From Benthicola sp039584685 (GTDB lineage Bacteria; Gemmatimonadota; Gemmatimonadetes; Palauibacterales; Palauibacteraceae), in contig JBDGXI010000003.1 of NCBI GenBank assembly GCA_039584685.1, positions 25,873-89,872 on the forward strand: a stretch of 64,000 nucleotides of DNA, read 5' to 3'. Numbering within the stretch: the stretch's first letter is position 1; each line of letters begins with the position of its first letter. The notes beneath the pieces were generated by a model. It worked only from the letters and a program-made list of their open reading frames with translations. It ran no database searches and had not been told where the DNA came from. A program made the position numbers and the translations under genes. Shown piece after piece: positions 1-8,600 of the stretch.

Positions 1-290
1 CGCAGTCGGTCAGGAATCAGAATGCGGCCTTGTTTGTCGGGTACGACCTCGATCGCGTTCGCGGTGAGGGCGAGCATGCGGTGCCGCGAGCGCGGAGCAC
101 TTCGCACGAGGGTGCGGAGGCGCTCCTGCACCTGGGTCCAGGTATCGTGCGGATACAGGGTGAGGGCATCGGGCTGAGCTTGAATCAAGACGAACGACTG
201 GGCCTCGCTGTCCCGGCGAAAAGCCGCCGGAAGCGTGACCCTGCCCTTCTCGTCTACCTGATACAGGTAGCTCCCGAGGTAGCCGCCCAA
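1..290 (-). CDS. mraZ: Transcriptional regulator MraZ (C-terminal end cut by window)
   Basis: MraZ is a DNA-binding regulator that sits first in the division and cell wall (dcw) cluster and controls its own promoter. About 96 residues are visible, including the family's first repeat (QVDEKGRVTLPAAFRR) and the start of the second (DKQGRILIP). The usual length is about 145, so the rest lies beyond position 1. The reading frame points to a TTG start at 290 giving MGGYLGSYLYQ, which aligns with the usual MFLGEYxH beginning. No good ribosome-binding site is seen, so the start is tentative. An MraZ-type operator lies just upstream. Confidence 0.9.
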   Translation of the reverse strand, partial: MGGYLGSYLYQVDEKGRVTLPAAFRRDSEAQSFVLIQAQPDALTLYPHDTWTQVQERLRTLVRSAPRSRHRMLALTANAIEVVPDKQGRILIPDRL

Positions 291-324
291 TTCGCACCGC
301 CACTTTCACGCAGGAAGGAGATAT

Positions 325-359
325 CCCCACAGTTCTCCACTTTTCCCCACAGGGCCCCA
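325..359 (-). promoter_or_regulatory. MraZ box: four direct repeats with a 10-base period
   Basis: On the minus strand the pentamer TGGGG occurs at 359-355, 349-345 and 329-325, and a one-mismatch copy TGGAG at 339-335, each separated by exactly five bases. This is the TGGGN-N5 array known as the MraZ binding site upstream of mraZ in other bacteria. It starts inside the -10 element and ends 34 bases before the proposed mraZ start, as expected for autorepression. Confidence 0.85.
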
Positions 360-387
360 TTTTATGTGTCCGATTCTCATAGCGCAA
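359..387 (-). promoter_or_regulatory. Promoter of mraZ
   Basis: On the minus strand a -35 element TTGCGC (387-382) and a -10 element TAAAAT (364-359) are separated by 17 bases. The first MraZ repeat abuts and overlaps the -10, so bound MraZ would block polymerase. Confidence 0.75.
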
Positions 388-420
388 CCCCGGTTCCCCA
401 CAGCGGCTCCCGGATGCCAG

Positions 421-453
421 AAGCCCGGCGGAACACGTGGTTCCGCCGGGCTT
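421..453 (-). terminator. Strong inverted repeat after the TPR gene
   Basis: A perfect 14-base-pair stem (421-434 with 440-453) closes a five-base loop, 60 bases beyond the TPR gene's stop and upstream of the mraZ promoter. There is no clear T tract on either side, so it may be a weak intrinsic terminator or a processing/boundary hairpin. Confidence 0.6.
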
Positions 454-512
454 CACTTCGAGCGTCCCCGGGGGCCGAGGGCCCCCGTCAGGTACCTACC
501 GTCGGGGGGAGA

Positions 513-2264
513 TCAGCCTCCGCAGTTCTTTCGGATGATCTGCTCCTGCCGATAGATGTACACGTCAGTGCTCTCGCGGATCTGCGCCTGGCTCTGCGGC
601 TGTTCGGCGCCGGCCCGGTCGAGGTTCGGGAGAACCTGCTGGAACTTCGACAGCGCGCGGCGGGCCGGCTGGCACGCCTCGTTCGCCTCGTTCGCCCCGT
701 CGATCGATACCCCCTGCTGGTAGTAGCCGTAGGCCGTGAAGAAGTACAGCTGGTCTCTTACCCGGCCGGCGCTTGCCAGATCGGTGCCGACCTCGAACAT
801 CGCGAGCGCCTCGTCATACCGTCCGGTCTTGAAGAAGTCGTTGTAGCCGCGCGCCAGCAATTGGCCCGCCACCACCTCGACATCCGCTCCCTGTGCGACC
901 GCGGTTTCGAGGTCCGCCGTTCCTCCCTGCGAATCGCCGGAGCGAAGCTTCAGGAAGCCGCGCCTGAGATACGCGTTCGGGTAAGCCGGATCGAGTTCGA
1001 GCGTTCGATCCAAGGCCGCGACCGCGTCGTCGTACCTCTCCATGCGCCCGTAGATGTCGCTCCGGATCGACCACAGGCCGGCGTCCTCCGGCATCAGGGC
1101 CTGAGCCCGGTCCGCGAACGTGAGCGCAGCATCGAAGTCACCAAGTTCCAGGTTCGCGGCGATCACGTTGCGGAGAATCTCGGGATTCATGTCTTCTCCC
1201 TTGAGCTCCAGAACGTGGTCGTAGGCTTCGACCGCGAGTCGAACGGCCGCTTCGTCCGCTATGGCACCCGTATCCTCCATCGCGTCCTCCGCCGCCGTCG
1301 TGCCCTTCTTGAGCGCCACGTTGCCGAGGAACTCCCACAGCTCGGCGTTCGTCGAATCGATCGCGATACCTTCCTGCAGGAGATCGATGGCCTCGTCCTC
1401 GCCGCCCGCCTGAGCGAGCTCGAAAGCGACCGTCATGCGAACGCTCGCATCCGCGGGATTGAAGTTCAGGTACTCCCGGTAGAGCTCGACCGCGCGCTCC
1501 ATGTCGCCCATCTGGGCGTAGACGTACGCCAGGGCGTTCAGGGCATCTACCTCGGCCGGGTTCTTCTCGATCACGATCGCGAGGTCGTCCGCAGCCTCCG
1601 TCCAACTCTCCAGTCCCATGTACACGCGCCCGCGCAGGTAATGCCCGGTGGTGCTCTCGGCATTCGTGCTCAACGCCTCGTCGCAGTTGCGAAGAGCGTC
1701 GTCATACTGCTCGGCCGCGAGGTAGTCCTGGCAGAATAGAAGAGCACGCCGATAGTCCACCTGGTCGCTGAACGCGGTCACGATCACGCCGGACGCCTGT
1801 CTCACGTCATCATTCCCGTCGCCGGGAACGATGAAGCCCGGCACGTCGACCTCGTCACCGCTCTTGGAATCTACGAAGCTGACGCTGACCTCGTTCCCGC
1901 CCGCGGCAGAGGCGACACCGCCCGTCATCACGACATCCGCATTGAGACGTCCGGCGAGCTGTCTCCACTGGATGAGGCCGAGATCCTCTTCCTTCAGCTT
2001 CAGCCGGCGCAGCTCATCCTTGACTTCGTTCCAGTCGATGGCGATGAGCGTCGGAATCTCCTCCAGGCCGTCCCGTACCTCTTCGGCGATCTTCTTGCCG
2101 AAGTCCTTTTTGACGGAACCGTCGACCTGCAGGGGAGCCACTAGCACCCGGGCTCGACCGCCCGCGCCGCCATCCTGTGCCACGGCGGTGCCAGCGGCAA
2201 ACACGAGTGAGGCAGCCGCAACGGCCAGGCCTTGCCCGCCCCAGTAACGAATCGCACGCTTCAT
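513..2264 (-). CDS. Exported TPR-repeat protein
   Basis: A 583-residue protein with an N-terminal signal peptide (residues 1 to about 29, cleavage near AVAQ). A globular part around residues 35-170 resembles the FlgO/CsgG-like fold seen in proteins that sense or scaffold in the periplasm (weak resemblance). A long array of tetratricopeptide repeats runs from about 180 to 540. The start at 2264 has a good GAGGA ribosome-binding site; the open frame continues upstream through the tRNA gene, but that is chance. TPR proteins hold protein complexes together; no partner can be named here. It follows tRNA-Val and ends before a hairpin, so it may be a single-gene unit or read through from the tRNA. 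Confidence 0.85.
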   Translation of the reverse strand: MKRAIRYWGGQGLAVAAASLVFAAGTAVAQDGGAGGRARVLVAPLQVDGSVKKDFGKKIAEEVRDGLEEIPTLIAIDWNEVKDELRRLKLKEEDLGLIQWRQLAGRLNADVVMTGGVASAAGGNEVSVSFVDSKSGDEVDVPGFIVPGDGNDDVRQASGVIVTAFSDQVDYRRALLFCQDYLAAEQYDDALRNCDEALSTNAESTTGHYLRGRVYMGLESWTEAADDLAIVIEKNPAEVDALNALAYVYAQMGDMERAVELYREYLNFNPADASVRMTVAFELAQAGGEDEAIDLLQEGIAIDSTNAELWEFLGNVALKKGTTAAEDAMEDTGAIADEAAVRLAVEAYDHVLELKGEDMNPEILRNVIAANLELGDFDAALTFADRAQALMPEDAGLWSIRSDIYGRMERYDDAVAALDRTLELDPAYPNAYLRRGFLKLRSGDSQGGTADLETAVAQGADVEVVAGQLLARGYNDFFKTGRYDEALAMFEVGTDLASAGRVRDQLYFFTAYGYYQQGVSIDGANEANEACQPARRALSKFQQVLPNLDRAGAEQPQSQAQIRESTDVYIYRQEQIIRKNCGG

Positions 2265-2337
2265 ATTTCGGTCCTCAGCTGTTCCACTTCGAAAACGGGG
2301 CGCATTTTTCCCCGCGCACTCATTACGACACTCGATT

Positions 2338-2364
2338 GCGGCGGATTGTTCCTCGTTCCGCCGC
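2338..2364 (-). other. Stem-loop between tRNA-Val and the TPR gene
   Basis: Eight perfect base pairs (2338-2345 with 2357-2364) around an 11-base loop, 12 bases past the tRNA 3' end. It lacks a T tract. It could help process the tRNA transcript or act as a weak terminator. Confidence 0.35.
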
Positions 2365-2375
2365 CCCGTCACACA

Positions 2376-2450
2376 TGGGCGAAGCTGGATTCGAACCAGC
2401 GACCTCCTGCTTGTAAGGCAGGCGCTCTGGACCAACTGAGCTATTCGCCC
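2376..2450 (-). tRNA. tRNA-Val (anticodon UAC)
   Basis: On the minus strand the sequence folds as a full cloverleaf of 75 bases. The acceptor stem GGGCGAA/TTCGCCC is perfect, the anticodon loop CTTACAA carries anticodon TAC, and the T loop is TTCGAAT. The discriminator base is A and CCA is not encoded, so it must be added by the tRNA nucleotidyltransferase. Confidence 0.97.
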
Positions 2451-2695
2451 TCGCCGGCCCGGTCGCCTCGATCGGCGCGGAATCCGAGAAGCAGTCCCGC
2501 GGGAATCAGTACCACGTATCCCGCGAACAGAAGAAGCGGCGCGAGGACGACCGAGCCTCGATCCAGGAGGAGATATCCAAACAAAATGACCACGGCTCCG
2601 ACTGCAAGGAGAGCCGCGTTTCTTCTCCCCAGCAAGCCGAACAGCCGTGGACGGTGAGCGCCGTCGCCGGCTTCGCCTCCGCGGTTCCCGTTCAT
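2441..2695 (-). CDS. Small two-helix membrane protein (DUF3098-like)
   Basis: An 84-residue protein with a short charged N-terminus and two membrane helices (about residues 28-46 and 50-68), the second ending in a charged tail. Size and layout resemble the small DUF3098 family of Bacteroidota and relatives, whose function is unknown. The ATG at 2695 is chosen because it lies 26 bases after the preceding gene's stop; a TTG at 2725 would overlap that gene. Its TAG stop overlaps the first ten bases of tRNA-Val, a sign of dense packing. It is the last protein gene of the ileS-lspA-rluD run. Confidence 0.65.
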   Translation of the reverse strand: MNGNRGGEAGDGAHRPRLFGLLGRRNAALLAVGAVVILFGYLLLDRGSVVLAPLLLFAGYVVLIPAGLLLGFRADRGDRAGEGE

Positions 2696-2721
2696 CGCGG
2701 AAGGATACCCCCAAATCGAAT

Positions 2722-3750
2722 TCAAGTCAATCTGGCACCACGGTCAGAATCGGGGCACTCAGGCCCGTCTTCCGGCCCCTGAATGGCCGGCGGTCGTCCG
2801 CCTGCTTCCCCGCCCTGCGGAACCTCCGGAACCTCCGGAACCCGTAGGTCCTCGGCACGCAGCTCGTCGAGCCGCGTACGATCTGTTCGCGCTCTGCGAA
2901 GTGCCACGAAGAGAACGAGTCCGGATACTGCTATCCAGAAGACTCCGGCACGCGACAGCAGATACAGCCACCCGTATCGATCCACGAGCGATCTCTTCCA
3001 CCGCACCTCGAAGTCCCGGTCGGTGATCCCGTAGGTGCGACGGAGAGCCTCCTCGAACGAGGCGCCTTCACGCAATCGCCGGAATACGGCTGCCAGACCC
3101 GCCTCACCGCCCAGGGCCGCGAGCTCGTGAACCGCCGTGTAGGACAGCAGGTATCCCATCCGCGCCTCGGTCGAGTGCCGGCGGAACCGCAGGTCGATCT
3201 CCCCCAGAGTCGTCGCCCCGCGGCGCAGAAAGGCTGACTGCAGATGCCACGCGTCTTCCCAGCTCCACTCTCCGGATGCGTACTGCGCGTACCCTTCCGT
3301 CAGCCAGCGAGGGTAGTTGCCGCCGGTCGCTGCTCCGAGACCGATATGCGCGATCTCGTGCCGCAATACCGACCTGAGTCCCCGGGGGCCATTGAGTCCG
3401 GGCCCGGTCTTGAGGGCGATCCTGGCTTCTCCTGGGTTTGCCGTCCCCGCGACCCACGGCTCCGGGTGCCTCAGGCCCCGGGGCACGCCTTCGCTCAGGT
3501 CGGATGTAAGCCAGATTTGCAGCGAGTCGACTCCGACCTCGGGCAGTGTGCCGATACCCGGCAGGGGTTTCCACACCGCCGGGTCGGAGACGAGGCGAGA
3601 CCCGAGTTCGGCGAGTTCCGGATCGCCCAGCACCTCGACGACGGCTGGTGCCCCCGGTACGCCCTGGGTGACCGTCGGGAAGCGCACTGCAGCCGTTGCG
3701 GCGATGACGAGCGCGGCGACAGCGGGGATCCAGGGATAGGCACGCCTCAC
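2722..3750 (-). CDS. Membrane-anchored gluzincin peptidase (peptidase MA-like)
   Basis: A 342-residue predicted zinc metalloprotease. The zinc motif HEIAH is at residues 131-135 and the downstream glutamate ligand is in LTEGYAQY (E152), the layout of peptidase MA-like gluzincins. An N-terminal hydrophobic segment (residues 7-24) and a second helix (about 261-284) suggest that the protease domain lies in the periplasm with a short cytoplasmic tail rich in Pro and Gly. The GTG start at 3750 overlaps the TGA of rluD as GTGA and has GGGAGG six to seven bases upstream; a longer frame to 3789 is rejected. The substrate is unknown. Confidence 0.85.
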   Translation of the reverse strand: MRRAYPWIPAVAALVIAATAAVRFPTVTQGVPGAPAVVEVLGDPELAELGSRLVSDPAVWKPLPGIGTLPEVGVDSLQIWLTSDLSEGVPRGLRHPEPWVAGTANPGEARIALKTGPGLNGPRGLRSVLRHEIAHIGLGAATGGNYPRWLTEGYAQYASGEWSWEDAWHLQSAFLRRGATTLGEIDLRFRRHSTEARMGYLLSYTAVHELAALGGEAGLAAVFRRLREGASFEEALRRTYGITDRDFEVRWKRSLVDRYGWLYLLSRAGVFWIAVSGLVLFVALRRARTDRTRLDELRAEDLRVPEVPEVPQGGEAGGRPPAIQGPEDGPECPDSDRGARLT

Positions 3751-4742
3751 ACCGGCCCTCCCGAATCGGCTCCCGCGTTGCGTGCCCACTCGACGGCACC
3801 CTGGAGTGGCTCGGGCAGCGGCGAGGTGAAACTCATCTCCTCGCCCGTAGCGGGATGGAGGAACGCCAACCTCGCGGCGTGGAGGAACAGTCGCCCTGCC
3901 CGTCTATCGAACTCATCGGCCCATCGCCCTCCGGCCCCGAGCAACCCCTTCTGCCACCGGGGTCCGTAGATCGGGTCGCCCACGACCGGATGACCGAGGG
4001 ATCGAAGGTGGACCCGGATCTGGTGGGTCCGCCCCGTATGGAGCCTGACGGCGAGCAGGTCGGCAGCCCTCCAGCGCTCGAGACGCCTGAAGTGGGTCAA
4101 CGACGGCCGCCCGGTCTCGACCACCGCCATCCGTTGCCGCTGTTTCGGGTCCCGCGCGATCGGCCGGTCCACGTCGAATTCGTCTTCCTCAACGTGCCCC
4201 CATGCGGCGGCCAGGTAGCCACGCCGGATCTCACGGCGCCCGATCGCCCGCGTCAACTCCCGATGTGCGTCGTCCGTACGGGCGACCACCATCAGACCGC
4301 TGGTGTCTTTGTCCAGTCGGTGTACGATGCCCGGTCGATCCGGCTCGCCGACGGACGACAGCCCCCCCAGGCGGTGCAGCAAGGCGTTCACCAGGGTACC
4401 GCTACGGTGTCCCACTGCCGGGTGAACGACCAGCCCGGCCGCCTTGTCCACAACCGCCAGGTGCTCGTCTTCGTACACGACTTCGATCGGAATCGGCTCG
4501 GGGACTACTGCGGTCGGAGGGGGCGCCGGTACCGTCACCTCCACCTGGTCTCCCTCGCGAAGGCGCCGGCTCTTCCTGACAGGAGATCCGTTGACGCGTA
4601 CGAGACCGTCGGCCACCAGCTCGGCGACGCGACTTCGGCTCAGACGCAAACGATCGGCCAGGCGTGCATCCAGCCGATCGTCCGTTTCCTCGTCGACCCG
4701 AAAGCGGTGAACCTCAGCCGGTTGCCGGCTCCGGCTCGTCAC
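3747..4742 (-). CDS. rluD: Pseudouridine synthase, RluD family
   Basis: A 331-residue enzyme that isomerises uridines in RNA, probably 23S rRNA in the RluD manner. An S4 RNA-binding domain occupies about residues 15-75, followed by the catalytic domain with the signature HRLDKDTSG, whose aspartate is the catalytic residue, and the later TGRTHQIRVHL motif. The GTG start at 4742 overlaps the end of lspA by 29 bases and has GAGGAG about nine bases before it. Paralogues RluC and RluA share these motifs, so the exact target base is not certain. Confidence 0.92.
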   Translation of the reverse strand: MTSRSRQPAEVHRFRVDEETDDRLDARLADRLRLSRSRVAELVADGLVRVNGSPVRKSRRLREGDQVEVTVPAPPPTAVVPEPIPIEVVYEDEHLAVVDKAAGLVVHPAVGHRSGTLVNALLHRLGGLSSVGEPDRPGIVHRLDKDTSGLMVVARTDDAHRELTRAIGRREIRRGYLAAAWGHVEEDEFDVDRPIARDPKQRQRMAVVETGRPSLTHFRRLERWRAADLLAVRLHTGRTHQIRVHLRSLGHPVVGDPIYGPRWQKGLLGAGGRWADEFDRRAGRLFLHAARLAFLHPATGEEMSFTSPLPEPLQGAVEWARNAGADSGGPV

Positions 4743-5265
4743 CGTCCTTCTCCTCGAAGTAGAATGAGATCAGCAGCAGGACGGCCCCGATGCTTACGGC
4801 CATGTCGGCGACATTGAAGATCGGCCAGCGATGAGCGCCGATTCCGACATCCAGGAAGTCCACGACGCCCGCCTCGAAGCGGAAGCGATCGAGAATGTTG
4901 CCTATCGCTCCCGCACTCACCAGGGCCACGGCGAGGAGGCGAAGCCGGTCGCTCGCCGGAGTCGACCGATAGATCAGTCCCAGAACCACCAGGGCGACCA
5001 GCGAAAGGACGAGGAAGAACAGGCGGGACTGCGCACCGATGTTGATTCCGAACGCCGCCCCCGGGTTGTGCGTGTAGGTCAGCCGGAAGAACTCTCCCAG
5101 CACCGGAACCGGGTAGCCGAACGTCAGGGTGTTCATGGCCCACATCTTGGTGAGGAAATCCAGCCCCACCACGGTCCCCACGATGCCGGCCAGGAGCGCC
5201 TTCTTGTTCACTCCGGAAGACAGAGCTCCAGGCTCCGCCAGGGTGCCGGAGTCAGCGAGAGACAC
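4714..5265 (-). CDS. lspA: Lipoprotein signal peptidase (signal peptidase II)
   Basis: An inner-membrane aspartic protease that removes signal peptides from lipoprotein precursors after lipidation. Four membrane helices are visible, with the family motifs NPGAAFG, NILDRF and FNVADM, which carry the two catalytic aspartates. From the GTG at 5265 the protein has 183 residues and uses an AAGGA ribosome-binding site while overlapping the upstream dksA-like gene by 14 bases. A GTG at 5211 would give 165 residues, closer to the family norm, but has no good binding site. Confidence 0.93.
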   Translation of the reverse strand: MSLADSGTLAEPGALSSGVNKKALLAGIVGTVVGLDFLTKMWAMNTLTFGYPVPVLGEFFRLTYTHNPGAAFGINIGAQSRLFFLVLSLVALVVLGLIYRSTPASDRLRLLAVALVSAGAIGNILDRFRFEAGVVDFLDVGIGAHRWPIFNVADMAVSIGAVLLLISFYFEEKDGDEPEPATG

Positions 5266-5635
5266 CTGTCTCTTCCTTCTCCTTGCACCTGATGCACATG
5301 GTGGTGTGCGGCAGCGCATCCATACGCTCGAACGAGATCGCGTCGCCGCAGTCCTCGCACACGCCGAACTGCTTGGGCGTCCGGTACAGGCGCCGCAGAG
5401 CCTCGTCGAGGTGATACAGGTAGCGCCCCTCCTTGCTGGCGAACAGGAAAGCCTTCTCTCGCTCCATGGCATCGGTACCCTGGTCCGCCATGTGGAAGCT
5501 GTACGCCGAAACGTCACCCTCGGATGCCTGCGAGTTGTTCGAGAAAGACTCGTCGTAGTGGCCAAGATCCTTCAGAGCCCGCTCCCTGAGCTGCAGCAGT
5601 CGCTTCTCGATGTGTTTCAGGTCCTTCTTCTTCAT
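5252..5635 (-). CDS. TraR/DksA family zinc-finger regulator
   Basis: A 127-residue relative of DksA, which binds in the RNA polymerase secondary channel and tunes transcription with ppGpp. The N-terminal half is helical and likely forms a coiled coil. The C-terminal four-cysteine zinc finger CEDC...CIRC (about residues 93-117) is intact. A family member commonly sits just before lspA in other phyla, and here the two genes overlap. It has two acidic residues near the coiled-coil tip region but I cannot tell whether they match the DksA Asp pair. Confidence 0.88.
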   Translation of the reverse strand: MKKKDLKHIEKRLLQLRERALKDLGHYDESFSNNSQASEGDVSAYSFHMADQGTDAMEREKAFLFASKEGRYLYHLDEALRRLYRTPKQFGVCEDCGDAISFERMDALPHTTMCIRCKEKEETGVSR

Positions 5636-5691
5636 CCCATTGCCCCGATCTAGCCTCAGAGTGTCGTAGAATTCAGCAGTTATCCCCCGTA

Positions 5692-8600
5692 TCAGCCGTC
5701 GCTGCGGCTGAAGCCGAGGGCAATGCTCTCCCCTTCGATCTCCACGCGGGTCGTGTACTTCAACGCCGCGGTCTGTTCCGCTTCCGTCGTCACGGCGACC
5801 GCCAGCGTCTCTCCCGCGATGTACTCGCGATGCGCTTCGACGGCATCGGCCAGACGACCCGATTCCGCAGCCATCCCCAGACGGATGCGGTCGCTCACAT
5901 CCAGGCCGGATTCCCGACGCAGTCGCTGCACCCGGCTCACGACCTCCCGCGCCAGGCCTTCCGCCTCCAGGTCCGGCGTGATCGTCGTGTCCAGACCGAC
6001 GAGGTATCCGTCCTGCGCCTGAACCATCAGATCTCCCGAAGCCTCCTCGAGCACCCGCGCGTCCCCGGGCAGTACCTCGAGAACTTCGCCGTCCACGACC
6101 ACGGACACGGCCTCGCCGACCCCCAGGGAACGGACCGATTCCGCATCCAGCTCTTCGATGGCCTTCGCCACGCGAGGCGTCTTCGGACCGAACCGGGGTC
6201 CCAGCCGGCCGAAGTCCGGCTTCGCAGACAGCCGCACAATATCGTCACTCTCGGCCAGGAATACAACTTCCTTTACATTCAGTTCCTGCCGCAGGATCGC
6301 CTCGAGCTCCGGCCCCGGGCGGCGACCGCCCGGAATCACGGCATGCAGCGACCCGAGAGGCTGCCGGACTCGCACTCCTGCCTCCTCGCGGACCGCCCGA
6401 CCCAGGGTCGAGAGCCGTCGAACGTGTTCCATCCGCCGCTCCAGCTCCTCGTCACGGACGCCCGCCGGTTCCGGATACTCCGTGAGGTGCGCCGATCGAC
6501 CCGTCAGCCGACGGTGCAGCCAGTCGGTCAGGAACGGCGAGATCGGGGCCAGGACGAGGGCCGTCGTGGCCAGCGCGCGATGCAGCGTCGAGAACGCATC
6601 GGCCGTACTCTGCGGCGCGTCGTCGCCCGCGTGTGCTCCCGTAGCCCAGAATCGGTCCCGGGTCTGCCGGACGTACCAGTTCGACAGATCGTCGAGCACG
6701 AACGACGTGATGCGTCGAGCGGCCCGCGTGAGATCGTATGCCTCGAAGTCGGCCCTCACCGAGCCTGCCAGGGCATCGAGACGGCTGAGAAGCCAGCGGT
6801 CGATGGGTTCCCGACTCTCGACAGGCGATTCGCCGGATGACTCGTGATCCCAGCCCTCGAGCTCCGCGTACATCGCGAAGAAGCGATACGTGCTGCGCAG
6901 CGTGTCAAACAGCTTCCTATTCGTCTCCTTCAGGGCCTCGCCGTCCCATTTCTTGGACAGCCAGGGGTTGCTTGACGCGAGCAGGTAGAACCGGGTGGCG
7001 TCCGCCCCGAACTCCGACACGGTCTCCCATGGGTCCAATACGTTACCCCTCGACTTGGACATCTTCTGACCTTCTTCGTCGAGGACCAGGCCGTTGACGA
7101 TGACGCTCCGGTATGAGGGGGCGTCGAACACGAGGGTGGAGATCGCCAGCAGCGAGTAGAACCAGCCGCGCGTCTGGTCCAAACCTTCGGCGATGAAGTG
7201 AGCCGGAAAGTGCGACCCGAACTCCGCGTCGTTCTCGAACGGATAGTGCCACTGCGCGAACGGCATCGAGCCGGAATCGAACCACGCATCCATCACCTGC
7301 GGGACCCTCTGCACGGTCCCGTCACAACCCTCCTCCGTACACGGCCAGGTCAGAGCGTCGATTTCAGGACGGTGCGGATCGAAATCGTCCGGGAGTCCGC
7401 CTGCGAGACTCGCCAGATCGGACAGCGAACCGACGACCCGCACGTGCTCGGGGTCCGCGTCGCACACCCAGATAGGGAGCGGGGTCCCCCAGTACCGATC
7501 GCGAGACACCGCCCAGTCCACGTTGCCGGAGAGCCACTCCCCCATCCGGCCTGACCCGATTTCGGGTGGATGCCAGTCGAGCGAGGCGTTGTTCTCCAGG
7601 AGCCGACTCTGGACCGCCGTCGTACGGATATACCAGGAGTCCCGGGCCATGTAGAGCAGGGGGCTTTCGCAGCGCCAGCAGTGGGGATAGCTGTGCTCGT
7701 ACATCTGTCTTCGATACAGCAGGTCCTCAGAGGCGAGCCCGTCGATGATCGCCCGATCGGTGTCGGGATCCTTGACGAAGCGACCGGCCAGGCCGCCCGG
7801 CACCCGGTCCACGAACCTGCCATCCGGGTCCACCGTGTGCTGCATGGGGAGACCTTCACGGGTTCCGAGCTTGAAGTCGTCCTCACCGTACATCACGGCG
7901 GTGTGAACGACTCCCGTCCCATCCTCGGTGGTGACGAAATCCGCTGAAAGCACGGTCCACGCCGCGGGATTGCCGTCCGCCTCCACGGCGCCGGGAAACA
8001 GCGGGCGATAGCGCCGGCCCACCAGGTCGGAGCCCGGCACGACTTGCACGATGTCGTACGGATGTCGCAGAACGTCAGGGGCCAGGGCCGAAGCGACGAT
8101 CAGCTCTTCACCCGGGCTCGCTCCTTTCGGGAAGCCGCCTTCGCCCTCCCCGGGTTCTCGAAGCCGGACGCGCAGGTAGTCGATGTCCTCCCCGACGGCC
8201 AGCGCCACGTTGCCGGGAAGTGTCCACGGAGTAGTGGTCCAGCTCAGGATCGAGGCCCCGTCGTCATCGTCCTCCAGTCTGAACTTCACGTACACGGAGG
8301 GCTCGGAGACGACGCGGTAGCCCTGTGCGACCTCGTGACTGGAAAGGCCGGTGCCGCAGCGGGGACAGTACGGAAGGACCTTGTAGCCCTTGTAGACGAG
8401 CCCCTTCCGATGGATCTCGGCCAGCGCCCACCACACCGACTCGATGTAATCGGGCGTGCACGTGACGTACGCGTTCTCGTAGTCGAGCCAGTAGCCGATC
8501 CGGCGCGACAGGCGCTCCCAGTCTTCCTTGTAGGTGAACAGGTTCTCTCGACATACCTGATTGAACCTGGCGATCCCCAGTTCTTCGATCTCGGGCTTCC

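Noticed and set aside
30..1739. Long plus-strand open frame opposite the TPR and mraZ genes
   Set aside because: It lies antisense to well-supported genes, lacks a domain, and has composition typical of the mirror frame of GC-rich DNA.
2376..2450. tRNA-Val as an integration site for a mobile element
   Set aside because: No integrase, repeated tRNA end or foreign composition is found nearby.
2265..2714. Upstream extension of the TPR protein through the tRNA gene
   Set aside because: The frame crosses the tRNA, and the signal peptide and a good ribosome-binding site fix the start at 2264.
2810..2850. Short tandem repeat (GGAACCTCC-like)
   Set aside because: It encodes the VPEVPEVP part of the peptidase tail; three imperfect units are not a separate element.
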